Of a stretch of DNA of 34,633 nt, positions 11,155 to 20,959 are shown piece by piece (the stretch's first letter is position 1; each line of letters starts with the position of its first letter). The translations under genes and the position numbers were made by a program. This stretch comes from Pseudomonas sp. (GTDB lineage Bacteria > Pseudomonadota > Gammaproteobacteria > Pseudomonadales > Pseudomonadaceae), in the NCBI RefSeq assembly GCF_028293835.1, contig NZ_JAQGNX010000010.1, positions 1 through 34,633 of the forward strand. The letters run 5' to 3'. The notes under the pieces were generated by a model, which was given only the letters and a program-made list of their open reading frames with translations, ran no database searches and had not been told where the DNA came from.

Positions 11155-12186
11155 TCAAACTGCCACGATACGCACGCTGGCACCTTCGCCGACACCCAGG
11201 GCCTCGGCGGTTTCCAGATCCAGGGTGACCGGTTTTCCCGGCGCCCAATCGAGGTCCAGCAGCACTGCCCGATAATCCTGCAACTGGCCATTTGCAACTA
11301 AATACAGCCGTCCGCCTTTAGCCAGGTCGCCGCTTTTTACCGTGTCGAGTTTCACCGGAACCAGTCGGCTCTGGGCAATCGAGCGGATACCGGACACCCG
11401 CGCATGCAAGGTCGGGCCGCCGTCGAAAATATCGATGTAATGGTCGGTTTCGAAGCCTTCGCGCATCAAAATATCGAAGGTAATCTGGGCACGTGGATGC
11501 ACCTGACCCATGGCTTCTTGCGCAGCGTCTGGCAGCAACGGCACGTAAATCGGGTAATGCGGCATCAATTCGGCGAGAAACGTCCGGCTTTTCAGGCCGC
11601 ACAGGCGCTCGGCTTCGGCGTAATTCAGGTCGAAAAAGTTACGCCCGATGGCGTCCCAGAACGGCGAGTCGCCGTTCTCGTCGCTGTAACCGACAATCTC
11701 GGTGACCACCGAATCGGCAAAGCGCTCCGGGTGTCCTGCGACAAACAGCAGGCGCCCGCGTGAGTTGAGTTCGGACCAGTGGGTGCCCACCAATTCCGGG
11801 ATGACGTAGAAACTGGTCAGCAGGCTGTTGCCGGTCAGGTCGTGACATTGCGACAGCACGTGAATCTTGTTGTGAATCTTCAGTTCGCGAGAAGCGTGAA
11901 CGAAGGTTTCGTTACGGAAGCTATAGAAGGGTTCGGAATAGCCTGCCGAAGCGACAATCGCAGAACATCCCACCAAGCGCCCAGTGTCGCTGTCTTCAAG
12001 TACAAAGAAGTAAATTTCTTCGCCGTTGAAACTGACTTCGGCAGCGAACGACGCTTCCGAGGCCGCGATCTTGTCGGTCAAACGGCCAGCATCGTCAGGC
12101 AGGGAAGTGACACCAATCGGGCTGTCTGCTGCCAGACGCTGTACCTCGCCCAGATCAGCCATTTGCGCGGGGCGCATCACCAGCAT
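11155..12186 (-). CDS. aruF: Arginine N-succinyltransferase, first subunit
   Basis: AruF pairs with AruG to make the arginine/ornithine succinyltransferase. The protein is 343 residues from ATG 12184-12186 (MLVMRPAQMADLGEVQRLA), chosen because AAGGAG lies 8 bases upstream. A start six codons earlier would place the ribosome site within the gene. Family blocks EIVGYSDENGDSPFWDAIG and HYIDIFDGGPT are present and parallel those in AruG. It follows aruC after 121 bases that contain a terminator and a competing hairpin. Confidence 0.96.
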   Translation of the reverse strand: MLVMRPAQMADLGEVQRLAADSPIGVTSLPDDAGRLTDKIAASEASFAAEVSFNGEEIYFFVLEDSDTGRLVGCSAIVASAGYSEPFYSFRNETFVHASRELKIHNKIHVLSQCHDLTGNSLLTSFYVIPELVGTHWSELNSRGRLLFVAGHPERFADSVVTEIVGYSDENGDSPFWDAIGRNFFDLNYAEAERLCGLKSRTFLAELMPHYPIYVPLLPDAAQEAMGQVHPRAQITFDILMREGFETDHYIDIFDGGPTLHARVSGIRSIAQSRLVPVKLDTVKSGDLAKGGRLYLVANGQLQDYRAVLLDLDWAPGKPVTLDLETAEALGVGEGASVRIVAV

Positions 12187-12232
12187 GGTGCCACTCCTTA
12201 CCAAAAATACAGGTCAGCATCAGCCAACACAG

Positions 12233-12265
12233 AAAAAAACCGGCGCTGGCTGCATGCCAACGCCG
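12233..12265 (-). terminator. Intrinsic terminator between aruC and aruF
   Basis: In the minus-strand RNA, CGGCGUUGGC (12265-12256) pairs with GCCAGCGCCG (12250-12241) in a 10-bp stem with one G-U pair and a 5-base loop, followed after one G by seven Us (12239-12233). This is a textbook intrinsic terminator placed inside the operon, about 40 bases after the aruC stop. Confidence 0.8.
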
Positions 12266-12274
12266 AAAGGCGTT
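12259..12274 (-). promoter_or_regulatory. Alternative hairpin competing with the aruC-aruF terminator
   Basis: AACGCC-UUUC-GGCGUU forms a perfect 6-bp stem (12274-12269 with 12264-12259). Its 3' arm is the 5' arm of the downstream terminator, so the two structures exclude each other. It is transcribed first and could act as an anti-terminator or simply as a nested element. Confidence 0.55.
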
Positions 12275-12307
12275 ACTCACTATCAGAGTAAACGTATCAG
12301 CTGTTCA

Positions 12308-13673
<1,366 letters not shown>

Positions 13674-13740
13674 TATAACGTCGGAAACAGGCAGTTTAAA
13701 GGTTTCGGGGTGTATCCGACAGGCTGAACATAATTCCGCC

Positions 13741-13839
13741 GCAGGAGCTGCCGAAGGCTGCGATCGACCGGGCACCGGTCGAAGAATTTGACATTGATGA
13801 AGGCCCTCAGTCCTTATCTCAGCCTCCGGCAGCTCCTAC
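13741..13839. repeat. Inverted pair of REP elements (GTAGGAGCTGCCGAAGGCTG family)
   Basis: A REP unit at 13741-13763 is answered by an inverted, slightly diverged unit at 13817-13839. An 8-bp palindromic stem (13764-13771 with 13775-13782) lies just inside the first. The pair sits between argR and the aruC promoter and may limit read-through from argR. A second pair of the same family is at 18469-18512. Confidence 0.8.
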
Positions 13840-13862
13840 CGGTGTTCGCTCTCCACTGCACA

Positions 13863-14846
13863 TCACCCGCGCTCGGACGGCACCGAAGACAATTCAAACG
13901 GGCTGCTGCTGCGGCGCTGGTTGCGGTCTTCCCGTGGCGTGGCGCCGAAGAAGTTACGGTAAGCACTGGAGAAATGCGGCCCGGACGAGAATCCGCATGA
14001 CAAGCCAATCTGGATAATCGATTTGCTGGTTTGCATCAGCATCTGCCGCGCCTTGTTCAAGCGCAGCTCCAGATAATACTGGCTCGGCACTCGATTAAGG
14101 TATTGCTTGAAAATTCGCTCCAGTTGACGACGGGAGACGCACACGTGCTGTGCGATTTCATCGGTGGTCAGCGGCTCTTCGATGTTGGCTTCCATCAACA
14201 ATACCGCTTGAGTCAACTTCGGATGGCTGGACCCCAGACGGTTTTGCAGGGGAATGCGCTGACGCTCACCGCCCTCACGGATTCGCTCGACGACCAACTC
14301 TTCCGAGACCGCACCGGCCAGTTCGGCACCGTGATCACGGGCCAACACCGCCAGTAACAGGTCCAATACCGACAAACCGCCACACGCGGTCAACCGATCG
14401 CGATCCCAGTCAAACAAGTGGCTGGTAGCAATGACTTTCGGAAAGCGCTCGGCAAAATCGTCCTGCCAACGCCAGTGCACCGCCGCACGGTAGCCGTCGA
14501 GCAAACCCAGCTGCGCCAACGGATACACCCCGGCAGACAGGCCGCCAATCACGCACCCTGCACGCACCAGTTGTTTAAGTGCAGCGCTCAGCGCCGAGGT
14601 CATCGACGCGGGTGGTTCATCGGCCAACAGAAAGAGCTTCTGGCAGCCTTCCAGACGCCCGGTCCATGGCTCACCCGGCAATTGCCAGGCAGCACCGTCA
14701 ACCGGCGGTTCGGCCTGCAGAAACAGCAACTCGTAAACCACTTCTGGATGGACGCGCTGCGCAACACGCAAGGCTTCCTCGGCCAGCGCCAGAGTCAAGG
14801 CTTTGGTGCTGGGCCAGATGAGGAAACCTATTCGATGGGCAGTCAT
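13863..14846 (-). CDS. argR: AraC-family arginine regulator ArgR
   Basis: The Pseudomonas ArgR is an AraC/XylS-type activator and repressor that responds to arginine, turning on aot and aru and turning down biosynthesis. It is unrelated to the E. coli hexameric ArgR. The 327-residue protein has an N-terminal DJ-1/GATase-like sensing domain (MTAHRIGFLIWPSTKALTLA; CVIGGLSAGVYPLAQLGLL) and a C-terminal double helix-turn-helix (TTDEIAQHVCVSRRQLERIF; IIQIGLSCGFSSGPHFSSAY, FFGATPRE). It follows aotP by 136 bases on the same strand, as the last gene of the aot operon in P. aeruginosa. The ribosome site is weak. Confidence 0.95.
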   Translation of the reverse strand: MTAHRIGFLIWPSTKALTLALAEEALRVAQRVHPEVVYELLFLQAEPPVDGAAWQLPGEPWTGRLEGCQKLFLLADEPPASMTSALSAALKQLVRAGCVIGGLSAGVYPLAQLGLLDGYRAAVHWRWQDDFAERFPKVIATSHLFDWDRDRLTACGGLSVLDLLLAVLARDHGAELAGAVSEELVVERIREGGERQRIPLQNRLGSSHPKLTQAVLLMEANIEEPLTTDEIAQHVCVSRRQLERIFKQYLNRVPSQYYLELRLNKARQMLMQTSKSIIQIGLSCGFSSGPHFSSAYRNFFGATPREDRNQRRSSSPFELSSVPSERG

Positions 14847-14916
14847 AGCGTACAGTCCGAAACGTATGGCGGTTAGGGGTCAAGCAACAGTGCGCTCGAT
14901 GTGCATCGGGAGGAGC

Positions 14917-14947
14917 CAGGTCAAACGGTGACGCGGAGCATGACCTG
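14917..14947. repeat. Inverted repeat between aotP and argR
   Basis: CAGGTCA (14917-14923) and TGACCTG (14941-14947) are perfect 7-bp arms around a 17-base GC-rich loop. No T-run follows in either direction. It may be a partial attenuator or an operator; low certainty. Confidence 0.4.
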
Positions 14948-14982
14948 TTCTAGCGTTAAAGGCATCGTCAAAAATGTTTCGT

Positions 14983-15747
14983 TTATTTCAAGCTGCCCGA
15001 TAAAAACTGCTGCAGGCGTTCTGACTGGGGGTTAATCAGCACTTCACGGGGATTACCGCGCTCTTCAACCCGGCCCTGGTGCAGGAAAATCAACTGGTTC
15101 GACACTTCACGGGCAAAGCCCATCTCGTGGGTGACCACCACCATGGTCCGTCCTTCCTGGGCCAGCGCTTGCATGACCTTGAGTACGTCGCCCACCAACT
15201 CAGGATCGAGCGCCGACGTCGGCTCATCGAACAGCATCACCTCGGGTTCCATGGCCAAGGCGCGAGCAATGGCCACGCGCTGCTGCTCGCCACCGGACAT
15301 ATGGCCCGGATACGCGTGCTTGCGATGGGATACGCCAACTTTAGCCAGGTAGTGCTCGGCCTTTTCAAGCGCGTCTTTCTTTGACATGCCCAATACGTGA
15401 ATTGGCGCTTCAATGATGTTTTCCAGGGCCGTCATGTGTGCCCATAGATTGAAGTGCTGAAACACCATAGACAGCCGCGACCGCAGGCGTTGCAACTGTT
15501 TAGGGTCGGCCGCTTTCAAACCGCCGTCCTTGTTTGCCACCAGTTTCAGCTCTTCGTTGTTTAGAACAATCTTACCGGCATTGGGCTGCTCAAGCAGATT
15601 GATGCAGCGCAGGAACGTGCTTTTACCGGAGCCGCTGGAACCAATGAGACTGATCACATCGCCAGCCTTGGCCGTCAGGGTCACGCCCTTGAGCACTTCA
15701 TGACTGCCATAGCTTTTGTGCAGGTCGTGGACTTCCAGTTTGTTCAT
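14983..15747 (-). CDS. aotP: Arginine/ornithine ABC transporter ATP-binding protein
   Basis: AotP is the ATPase of the basic amino acid importer. The 254-residue protein has Walker A GSSGSGKS (36-43), a Q-loop (VFQHFNLW), signature SGGEQQ (151-156), Walker B MLFDEP (171-176) and the H-switch THEMGF. Start ATG 15745-15747 (MNKLEVHDLHKSYG) is the normal family start. The same frame stays open for a further 235 codons upstream, but that stretch is only the shadow of aotM. In P. aeruginosa aotO lies between aotM and aotP; here only 29 bases separate them. Confidence 0.97.
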   Translation of the reverse strand: MNKLEVHDLHKSYGSHEVLKGVTLTAKAGDVISLIGSSGSGKSTFLRCINLLEQPNAGKIVLNNEELKLVANKDGGLKAADPKQLQRLRSRLSMVFQHFNLWAHMTALENIIEAPIHVLGMSKKDALEKAEHYLAKVGVSHRKHAYPGHMSGGEQQRVAIARALAMEPEVMLFDEPTSALDPELVGDVLKVMQALAQEGRTMVVVTHEMGFAREVSNQLIFLHQGRVEERGNPREVLINPQSERLQQFLSGSLK

Positions 15748-15776
15748 CGTAGGGTTCTCACAAAACGGTTCATGGC

Positions 15777-16475
15777 TCAAGCCTTGCGCGGGGCGAGGTA
15801 GCCCAGCCAGTGGCGTTCGGCGATTTTGAACAGCCGCACCAGAATAAAGGTCAGGCACAGATAGAACGCGCCAGCGGTGATGTAGGCCTCGAACGGCAAA
15901 TAGAATCGGGCGTTGACCGTACGCGCCGCGCCGGTGATATCGATCAGCGTCACGATGGAAGCCAGACTGGTGGTTTGCAGCATCATGATCACTTCGTTGC
16001 TGTACTGCGGCAGCGCCCGGCGCAAGGCCGACGGCAACAAGATTCGGCGGTACATTTTCCAGCGCGACATGCCCATGGACTTGGCCGCTTCGATCTCCCC
16101 CGCCGGGGTGGACTTGAGGCTGCCGGCAATGATCTCTGCGGTGTAGGCGCTGGTGTTGATCGCGAACGCCAGACATGCGCAGAACGTCGCGCTGGACAAT
16201 AACGGCCAAACAAAGCTGTCGCGCACGGCCTGGAATTGCGCCAGTCCGTAATAGATCAAAAACAATTGCACCAACATCGGCGTGCCGCGAATCACGTAGG
16301 TGTACAACCAGGCTGGCATATTCACCCATGGTTTTTTCGAGACCCGCATCAAACCCAGCGGCAACGCCGCCAGCAGGCCGAACGCCAATGAAATTGCCAG
16401 TAATTTGAGGGTAATAAGCAGACCGCCAACGTACAGCGGCAGGTTTTCCCAAACGACGTTGTAGTCGAAAATCAT
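15777..16475 (-). CDS. aotM: Arginine/ornithine ABC transporter permease
   Basis: AotM is one of two inner-membrane permeases of the Aot importer (HisM type). The 232-residue protein has about five hydrophobic helices, starting with LYVGGLLITLKLLAISLAFG, and the permease-ATPase coupling motif around EIIAGSLKSTPAGEIEAAKS (residues about 115-134). Its ATG overlaps the aotQ stop by four bases (16472-16475), so the two permeases are translationally coupled. Confidence 0.95.
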   Translation of the reverse strand: MIFDYNVVWENLPLYVGGLLITLKLLAISLAFGLLAALPLGLMRVSKKPWVNMPAWLYTYVIRGTPMLVQLFLIYYGLAQFQAVRDSFVWPLLSSATFCACLAFAINTSAYTAEIIAGSLKSTPAGEIEAAKSMGMSRWKMYRRILLPSALRRALPQYSNEVIMMLQTTSLASIVTLIDITGAARTVNARFYLPFEAYITAGAFYLCLTFILVRLFKIAERHWLGYLAPRKA

Positions 16476-17161
16476 AGGTCAGCCGCCCTTACGCCTACCG
16501 AGTAGCGTTTTTCCAGGTATCGCAGCACCAATAACGAGACGCTGGTGATTACCAGGTACATCGCCGCCACCGCCAGAAAGAAGGTGAACGGTTCGCGGGT
16601 GGCGTCCGCTGCCTGCTTGGCCTTGAACATCATGTCTTGCAGGCCTACCACAGAAATCAGGGCGGTGGCTTTGGTCAGCACTAACCAGTTGTTGGTGAAG
16701 CCTGGAATCGCCAGACGAATCATCTGCGGCACCAGAATTCTGAAAAACACTTTAGCGCTACTCATCCCATAGGCCATGCCAGCTTCCGCCTGTCCCTTTG
16801 GAATCGCCATGAACGCCCCGCGAAAGGTTTCCGAGAGATAAGCGCCAAAGATAAAACCCAACGTACCGATACCGGCTGCCAGCGGGTTTAAATCAATGTA
16901 CTCGTCGAAACCCAACAGCGGCGCCACGCGGTTCAGCAGGTCTTGGCCACCATAAAAAATCAGCAGGATCAGCACCAGGTCGGGAATCCCGCGAATCACC
17001 GTGGAATACAGGTCGCCCAACCACGCCAACCAACGCACCGGCGACAAGCGCAGCGCCACCCCAATCAGCCCGAGAACGACAGCTAAAGCCATGGACGACA
17101 GGGCGAGTTGCAGCGTGAGCCATGCACCATCGAGGATCACCGCCCCGTAGCCTTTCAACAT
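16472..17161 (-). CDS. aotQ: Arginine/ornithine ABC transporter permease
   Basis: AotQ is the partner permease (HisQ type) in the inner membrane. The 229-residue protein begins MLKGYGAVILDGAWLTLQLA and has about five membrane helices, the conserved STVIRGIPDLVLILL and the coupling loop ETFRGAFMAIPKGQAEAGMA. It follows aotJ after 87 bases containing a small GC-rich hairpin and overlaps aotM by four bases. No unusual feature is seen. Confidence 0.95.
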   Translation of the reverse strand: MLKGYGAVILDGAWLTLQLALSSMALAVVLGLIGVALRLSPVRWLAWLGDLYSTVIRGIPDLVLILLIFYGGQDLLNRVAPLLGFDEYIDLNPLAAGIGTLGFIFGAYLSETFRGAFMAIPKGQAEAGMAYGMSSAKVFFRILVPQMIRLAIPGFTNNWLVLTKATALISVVGLQDMMFKAKQAADATREPFTFFLAVAAMYLVITSVSLLVLRYLEKRYSVGVRAADL

Positions 17162-17202
17162 GATTCAGGTCCTCAAGCTCGAACATAAACAATGGCGCCT
17201 AT

Positions 17203-17234
17203 CAGCAACTTCTGCTGCCCGCGCCATTGCGGGC
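17203..17234 (-). promoter_or_regulatory. Intercistronic hairpins aotJ-aotQ
   Basis: GCCCGC (17217-17222) pairs with GCGGGC (17229-17234). Directly after it on the transcript, CAGCA/TGCTG arms (17213-17217 and 17203-17207) can form a second small stem, sharing base 17217 with the first. Stems after a binding-protein gene commonly raise its mRNA level relative to the permeases; that role here is inference. Confidence 0.45.
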
Positions 17235-17248
17235 GGTAACGCGCGGGG

Positions 17249-18025
17249 TTACTCGCCGTAGATATCAAAGTTGAAGTAGGTGTCTTGAATCTGTTTGTAT
17301 TTGCCGTTGGCACGAATGGCAACGATGGCGGCGTTGATCTTGTCCAGATCCGCTTTGTCACCCTTGCGCACGGCGATGCCGATGCCATCGCCGAAGTATT
17401 TGGCATCGGTAAATGCCGGACCGGCGAAGGCGTAACCTTTGCCCGCGTCAGTGTTAAGGAAGCCGTCTTGCAACAGCGTTGCGTCAGCCAGGGTGCCATC
17501 GAGACGACCGGCCGCGATGTCCAGGTAGATTTCGTTTTGCGAGCCGTACGGCATGATTTCAGCGCCCAATGGCTTCAGCACTTCCTGGGCAAAACGGTCA
17601 TGAATCGAGCCGCGCTGTACGCCGATTTTCTTGCCTTTGAGTTCGCTCAGGCCAGCGCTGACCACGGTCCCGTCCTTCATCACCAAACGGGCTGGGGTGT
17701 TGTAGTACTTGTTGCTGAAATCCACCGATTTTTTGCGGTCTTCGGTGATGGACATCGAGGAGAGGATGGCGTCGATCTTGCGCACTTTCAGCGCCGGAAT
17801 CAGACCATCAAACTCTTGCTCGACCCACGTGCACTTGACCTTCATTTCCTCACACAGCGCGTTACCGATGTCGTAATCGAAACCCACGATGCTGCCGTCC
17901 GGCGCCTTGGAGGCAAACGGCGGGTACGCCGCTTCGATACCTATCTTCATCGGCTTTTCATCAGCAAACGCAGGCAACACCAACACCGACAGCGCCAAAG
18001 CGCCGAGAAGCATGAGTTTTTTCAT
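17249..18025 (-). CDS. aotJ: Periplasmic arginine/ornithine-binding protein
   Basis: AotJ captures arginine and ornithine in the periplasm for the AotQMP importer. The 258-residue precursor has a signal peptide with likely cleavage after Ala21 ([10 protein letters not shown]), then the type II periplasmic binding fold ([45 protein letters not shown]). The two cysteines near 57 and 64 (LCEEMKVKC) match the small disulfide loop of LAO/histidine-binding proteins. The start is ATG 18023-18025 with GGAGCTC upstream. The longer open frame (21 more residues) would spoil the signal peptide. First gene of the aot operon. Confidence 0.97.
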   Translation of the reverse strand: MKKLMLLGALALSVLVLPAFADEKPMKIGIEAAYPPFASKAPDGSIVGFDYDIGNALCEEMKVKCTWVEQEFDGLIPALKVRKIDAILSSMSITEDRKKSVDFSNKYYNTPARLVMKDGTVVSAGLSELKGKKIGVQRGSIHDRFAQEVLKPLGAEIMPYGSQNEIYLDIAAGRLDGTLADATLLQDGFLNTDAGKGYAFAGPAFTDAKYFGDGIGIAVRKGDKADLDKINAAIVAIRANGKYKQIQDTYFNFDIYGE

Positions 18026-18130
18026 TATTAGAGCTCCATCGGCGTACACCGACAAATGACAGGGGTGAGCCAGAGGCTCAATGAACAAAGAACAAAATCG
18101 GGACGACGACGCCTGTGGCGAATGCCGGGC

Positions 18131-18173
18131 ATTTTAACGGCAGGTCCAAAGCCGATATTTCTTCAATGCGACA
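18131..18173 (-). promoter_or_regulatory. Candidate ArgR-activated promoter of aotJ
   Basis: On the minus strand TGTCGC-N8-AA (18173 to 18158) is followed after exactly 21 bases by the -10-like TAAAAT (18136 to 18131). The -35 position (AATATC) is poor and overlapped by the half-site. The spacing is the same as at aruC, which suggests the same mode of ArgR activation. Confidence 0.72.
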
Positions 18174-18546
18174 ACTAATTACACATGCAGTGAAAAAGCG
18201 GATTCGGAATATTGACAGCTATTGGAAAGCGTGGAGTGCGAAAATACGACCAACCTATGGACACAGCAATTAGCGCGCCGGGTTGTTAGATAAGGCTCTA
18301 TCGTGGCCATCACAGTCGACTGATGGAATTAGCGCGGCGGTCAAATGATCAGAAGAAACACCCCATCCGCCCGTTTGGTTACACAATTGGTTACCTGTCT
18401 GGATATCAGGTAACAGTCGATAAATATCGTTGGTTGGGGAATGTTGCAACACACAATCACTGTAGGACCTGCCGAAGGCTGCGACTCTCCAACCCATCGC
18501 AGCCTTCGGCAGCGCCCACAAAAGATCAGTGCGCCACTCGCTCCAT
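18174..18546. other. Non-coding gap upstream of the aot promoter
   Basis: This stretch between the aotJ promoter and the acsA terminator contains no gene I can support. It holds a perfect 8-bp dyad GTTACCTG-N9-CAGGTAAC (18390-18397 with 18407-18414) preceded by a third TTGGTTAC copy at 18375-18382, and a REP hairpin at 18469-18512. Confidence 0.55.
18469..18512. repeat. REP hairpin (GCCGAAGGCTGCGA family)
   Basis: Sixteen-base perfect arms (18469-18484 and 18497-18512) around a 12-base loop, flanked by GTAGGA and a degenerate partner. It is the same family as 13741-13839, in the tight hairpin arrangement. Confidence 0.85.
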
Positions 18547-18587
18547 AAAAAACGCCCCGCCGCGGCATTCGCCGGGCGGGGCGTTTT
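18547..18587 (-). terminator. Intrinsic terminator of acsA
   Basis: AAAACGCCCCGCC (18549-18561) pairs perfectly with GGCGGGGCGTTTT (18575-18587), a 13-bp stem. A further run of As on the plus strand gives a U-run after the stem on the acsA transcript. It lies 12 bases beyond the acsA stop codon. Confidence 0.92.
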
Positions 18588-18598
18588 ACTGCCTGGGA

Positions 18599-20554
18599 TC
18601 AGGCGGCGTTCATGGTTTTGTGGGTCTCGATCAAGTGTTGAACCACACCCGGATCCGCCAGGGTGGAGATGTCACCCAAGGCGCCGTATTCGCCCGTTGC
18701 GATCTTGCGCAGAATGCGGCGCATGATTTTGCCCGAGCGGGTTTTCGGCAACCCCGGCGCCCACTGGATGAAGTCTGGTGAAGCAATCGGGCCGATTTCC
18801 TTACGCACCCAGTTTCTCAGTTCCAGACGCAGCGCTTCGCTCGGTTCTTCGCCACCGTTTAGGGTGACGTAAACATAAATGCCCTGTCCTTTAAGGTCAT
18901 GAGGGACGCCAACCACTGCGGCTTCAGCGACTTTAGGGTGAGCAACCATGGCGCTTTCAATTTCCGCCGTGCCCATCCGATGTCCGGATACGTTGAGCAC
19001 GTCATCCACACGCCCAGTGATCCAGTAGTAACCATCTTCGTCACGACGTGCGCCGTCACCCGTGAAGTACATGCCACGGAAAGTCTTGAAGTAGGTATCG
19101 ACAAAACGGTCATGGTCGCCGAATAACGTCCGCGCCTGGCCTGGCCATGAATCGAGGATTACCAGATTGCCTTCAGCAGCGCCTTCAATCAGGTTGCCCA
19201 GGTTATCCACAAGCGCAGGCACCACGCCGAAGAAAGGACGCGTTGCCGACCCTGGCTTGAGCGCAATCGCGCCCGGCAACGGGCTGATGAGCACGCCACC
19301 GGTTTCGGTCTGCCACCAGGTATCGACAATCGGGCAGCGTTCTTTACCGACGGTTTTGTAGTACCAGTTCCAGGCTTCCGGGTTGATCGGCTCGCCCACC
19401 GAACCCAACAGCCGCAGGCTTGAACCGTCTGCGCCTTCAACGGCTTTGGTGCCTTCGGCCATCATGGCGCGAATCGCGGTCGGGGCGGTGTAGAGGATAT
19501 TGACCTTGTGCTTGTCGATGATCTTCGACACGCGGGTAATGTCCGGATAGTTCGGCACGCCTTCAAACAGCAAGGTGGTCGCGCCATTGGCCAATGGCCC
19601 GTAGACGATATAACTGTGGCCGGTGACCCAGCCGACGTCCGCGGTGCACCAGTACACTTCGCCCGGACGGTAATCGAACACACGCTCGTGGGTCATGGCC
19701 GCGTACACCAGATAACCACCGGTGGTGTGCTGCACGCCCTTCGGCTTGCCGGTGGAACCCGAGGTGTAAAGAATGAACAGCGCTTCTTCGGCGCCCATTT
19801 CTTTCGGCGCGCAATGGCTCGACGCAACCTTCATCAGGTCGTCGTACCAGATGTCGCGATGCTGGTGCCAGGCAATGTCGCCGCCGGTGCGCTTGCAGAC
19901 AATAATCTTCTGCACACTGGCCGTTTCCGGGTTGGTCAGCGCCAGATCGACATTGGCTTTCAACGCGGTACGCTTGCCGCCCCGCAGGCCTTCGTCAGCG
20001 GTGATGACGATTTTCGATTTGCAGTCGATGATACGGCCGGCCAGTGCTTCCGGGGAGAAACCGCCAAATACCACCGAGTGAATAGCGCCGATCCGGGTAC
20101 ACGCCAGCATGGCGACCACAGCTTCGGGAATCATCGGCATATAGATAGTGACTACATCGCCGCGGTGCACATCCTGGCCCCGCAAGGCGTTAGCGAATTT
20201 GCAGACTTCTTCATGCAATTGGCGGTAGGTAATGTTGCGGTGTTCGGAAGGATCGTCGCCTTCCCAGATGATTGCGATCTGATCGCCACGCTCGGCCAGA
20301 TGGCGGTCAAGGCAGTTGTAGGAAACGTTCAGGGTGCCATCAGCAAACCATTTGATGTCGACATGGTGATCGTCGAAAGAGGTTTGCTTGACCAAGGTGA
20401 AGGGTTTGATCCAATCAAGACGCTGGGCTTGCTCACGCCAGAAGCCATCGGGATTGACCACCGACTGCTGGTACATGGCTTTGTAAGTCGCCTCGTCGGT
20501 CAGCGTAGTCGCTAAAACCTCGGGGCGAACAGGATATATAGAAGCCGCACTCAT
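18599..20554 (-). CDS. acsA: Acetyl-CoA synthetase
   Basis: AcsA activates acetate to acetyl-AMP and then acetyl-CoA, the main route for growth on acetate and for scavenging it. The 651-residue protein has the P-loop [11 protein letters not shown], the hinge region [18 protein letters not shown] and the regulatory, acetylatable Lys609 in [11 protein letters not shown], at the same number as in Salmonella Acs. ATG 20552-20554 follows GAGGTACC. An AACAACAA motif lies just upstream of the ribosome site. The same neighbour (acsA next to aotJ) occurs in P. aeruginosa. Confidence 0.98.
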   Translation of the reverse strand: MSAASIYPVRPEVLATTLTDEATYKAMYQQSVVNPDGFWREQAQRLDWIKPFTLVKQTSFDDHHVDIKWFADGTLNVSYNCLDRHLAERGDQIAIIWEGDDPSEHRNITYRQLHEEVCKFANALRGQDVHRGDVVTIYMPMIPEAVVAMLACTRIGAIHSVVFGGFSPEALAGRIIDCKSKIVITADEGLRGGKRTALKANVDLALTNPETASVQKIIVCKRTGGDIAWHQHRDIWYDDLMKVASSHCAPKEMGAEEALFILYTSGSTGKPKGVQHTTGGYLVYAAMTHERVFDYRPGEVYWCTADVGWVTGHSYIVYGPLANGATTLLFEGVPNYPDITRVSKIIDKHKVNILYTAPTAIRAMMAEGTKAVEGADGSSLRLLGSVGEPINPEAWNWYYKTVGKERCPIVDTWWQTETGGVLISPLPGAIALKPGSATRPFFGVVPALVDNLGNLIEGAAEGNLVILDSWPGQARTLFGDHDRFVDTYFKTFRGMYFTGDGARRDEDGYYWITGRVDDVLNVSGHRMGTAEIESAMVAHPKVAEAAVVGVPHDLKGQGIYVYVTLNGGEEPSEALRLELRNWVRKEIGPIASPDFIQWAPGLPKTRSGKIMRRILRKIATGEYGALGDISTLADPGVVQHLIETHKTMNAA

Positions 20555-20575
20555 CTTTGGTACCTCGGTGGACAG

Positions 20576-20583
20576 TTGTTGTT
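20576..20583 (-). promoter_or_regulatory. Candidate Hfq/Crc catabolite motif in acsA leader
   Basis: On the mRNA the sequence AACAACAA lies 22-29 bases upstream of the acsA start codon. AAnAAnAA motifs near start codons are the known binding sites for Hfq with Crc in Pseudomonas catabolite repression. Acetate use being held back by preferred carbon sources would fit. Confidence 0.5.
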
Positions 20584-20959
20584 TTATGGGTTCCGTTGTA
20601 ACGGTTCGACTCCAATCAAGCCATTCGACGATGGTCTTACCGGATCGGAGCGTCCCGTTATCCTACGCGCTAAGCCCTTGCGTCGCAGCAGACCCAGGGC
20701 CGCGCAGATGACCTCAGCGCCACTGACAACCCGCCGGCAAGGTTATCCAAATGATTATTGCCGTTTTGATCAAGAGTCTTTATCAGATCTGCTCATATAT
20801 GGAGCCGCTCAACACGCCTAAAATCATTCTGGCCAACCGGCAATCGATTAACACGTATACGCCCCCACAAAGGCTTGTTAATCCACTTGTAAAATTAGCG
20901 ACACACCTGGCTTCACAAGAGCCAGGTTCCCTCTCACAGTTGAGATAAGGAAGCTAAAT
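20584..20959. other. Divergent control region acsA / DUF2790 gene
   Basis: The gap must contain the promoters of acsA (minus) and the small secreted protein (plus). I see no convincing consensus pair. The only clear structure is a perfect 8-bp hairpin ACCTGGCT-N7-AGCCAGGT (20905-20912 with 20920-20927) in the leader of the plus-strand gene, 18 bases before its AAGGAAG ribosome site. Confidence 0.5.

Noticed and set aside
15748..16452. N-terminal extension of aotP by 235 codons (apparent fusion)
   Set aside because: The added stretch is aotM read in another frame; aotP has its own conserved start.
13741..18512. REP units considered as a CRISPR array
   Set aside because: Copies are few, inverted and irregularly spaced, and no cas genes are present.
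19508..20515. 335-codon open frame on the plus strand opposite acsA
   Set aside because: A shadow of acsA with His/Gln/Val-rich composition typical of antisense translation.
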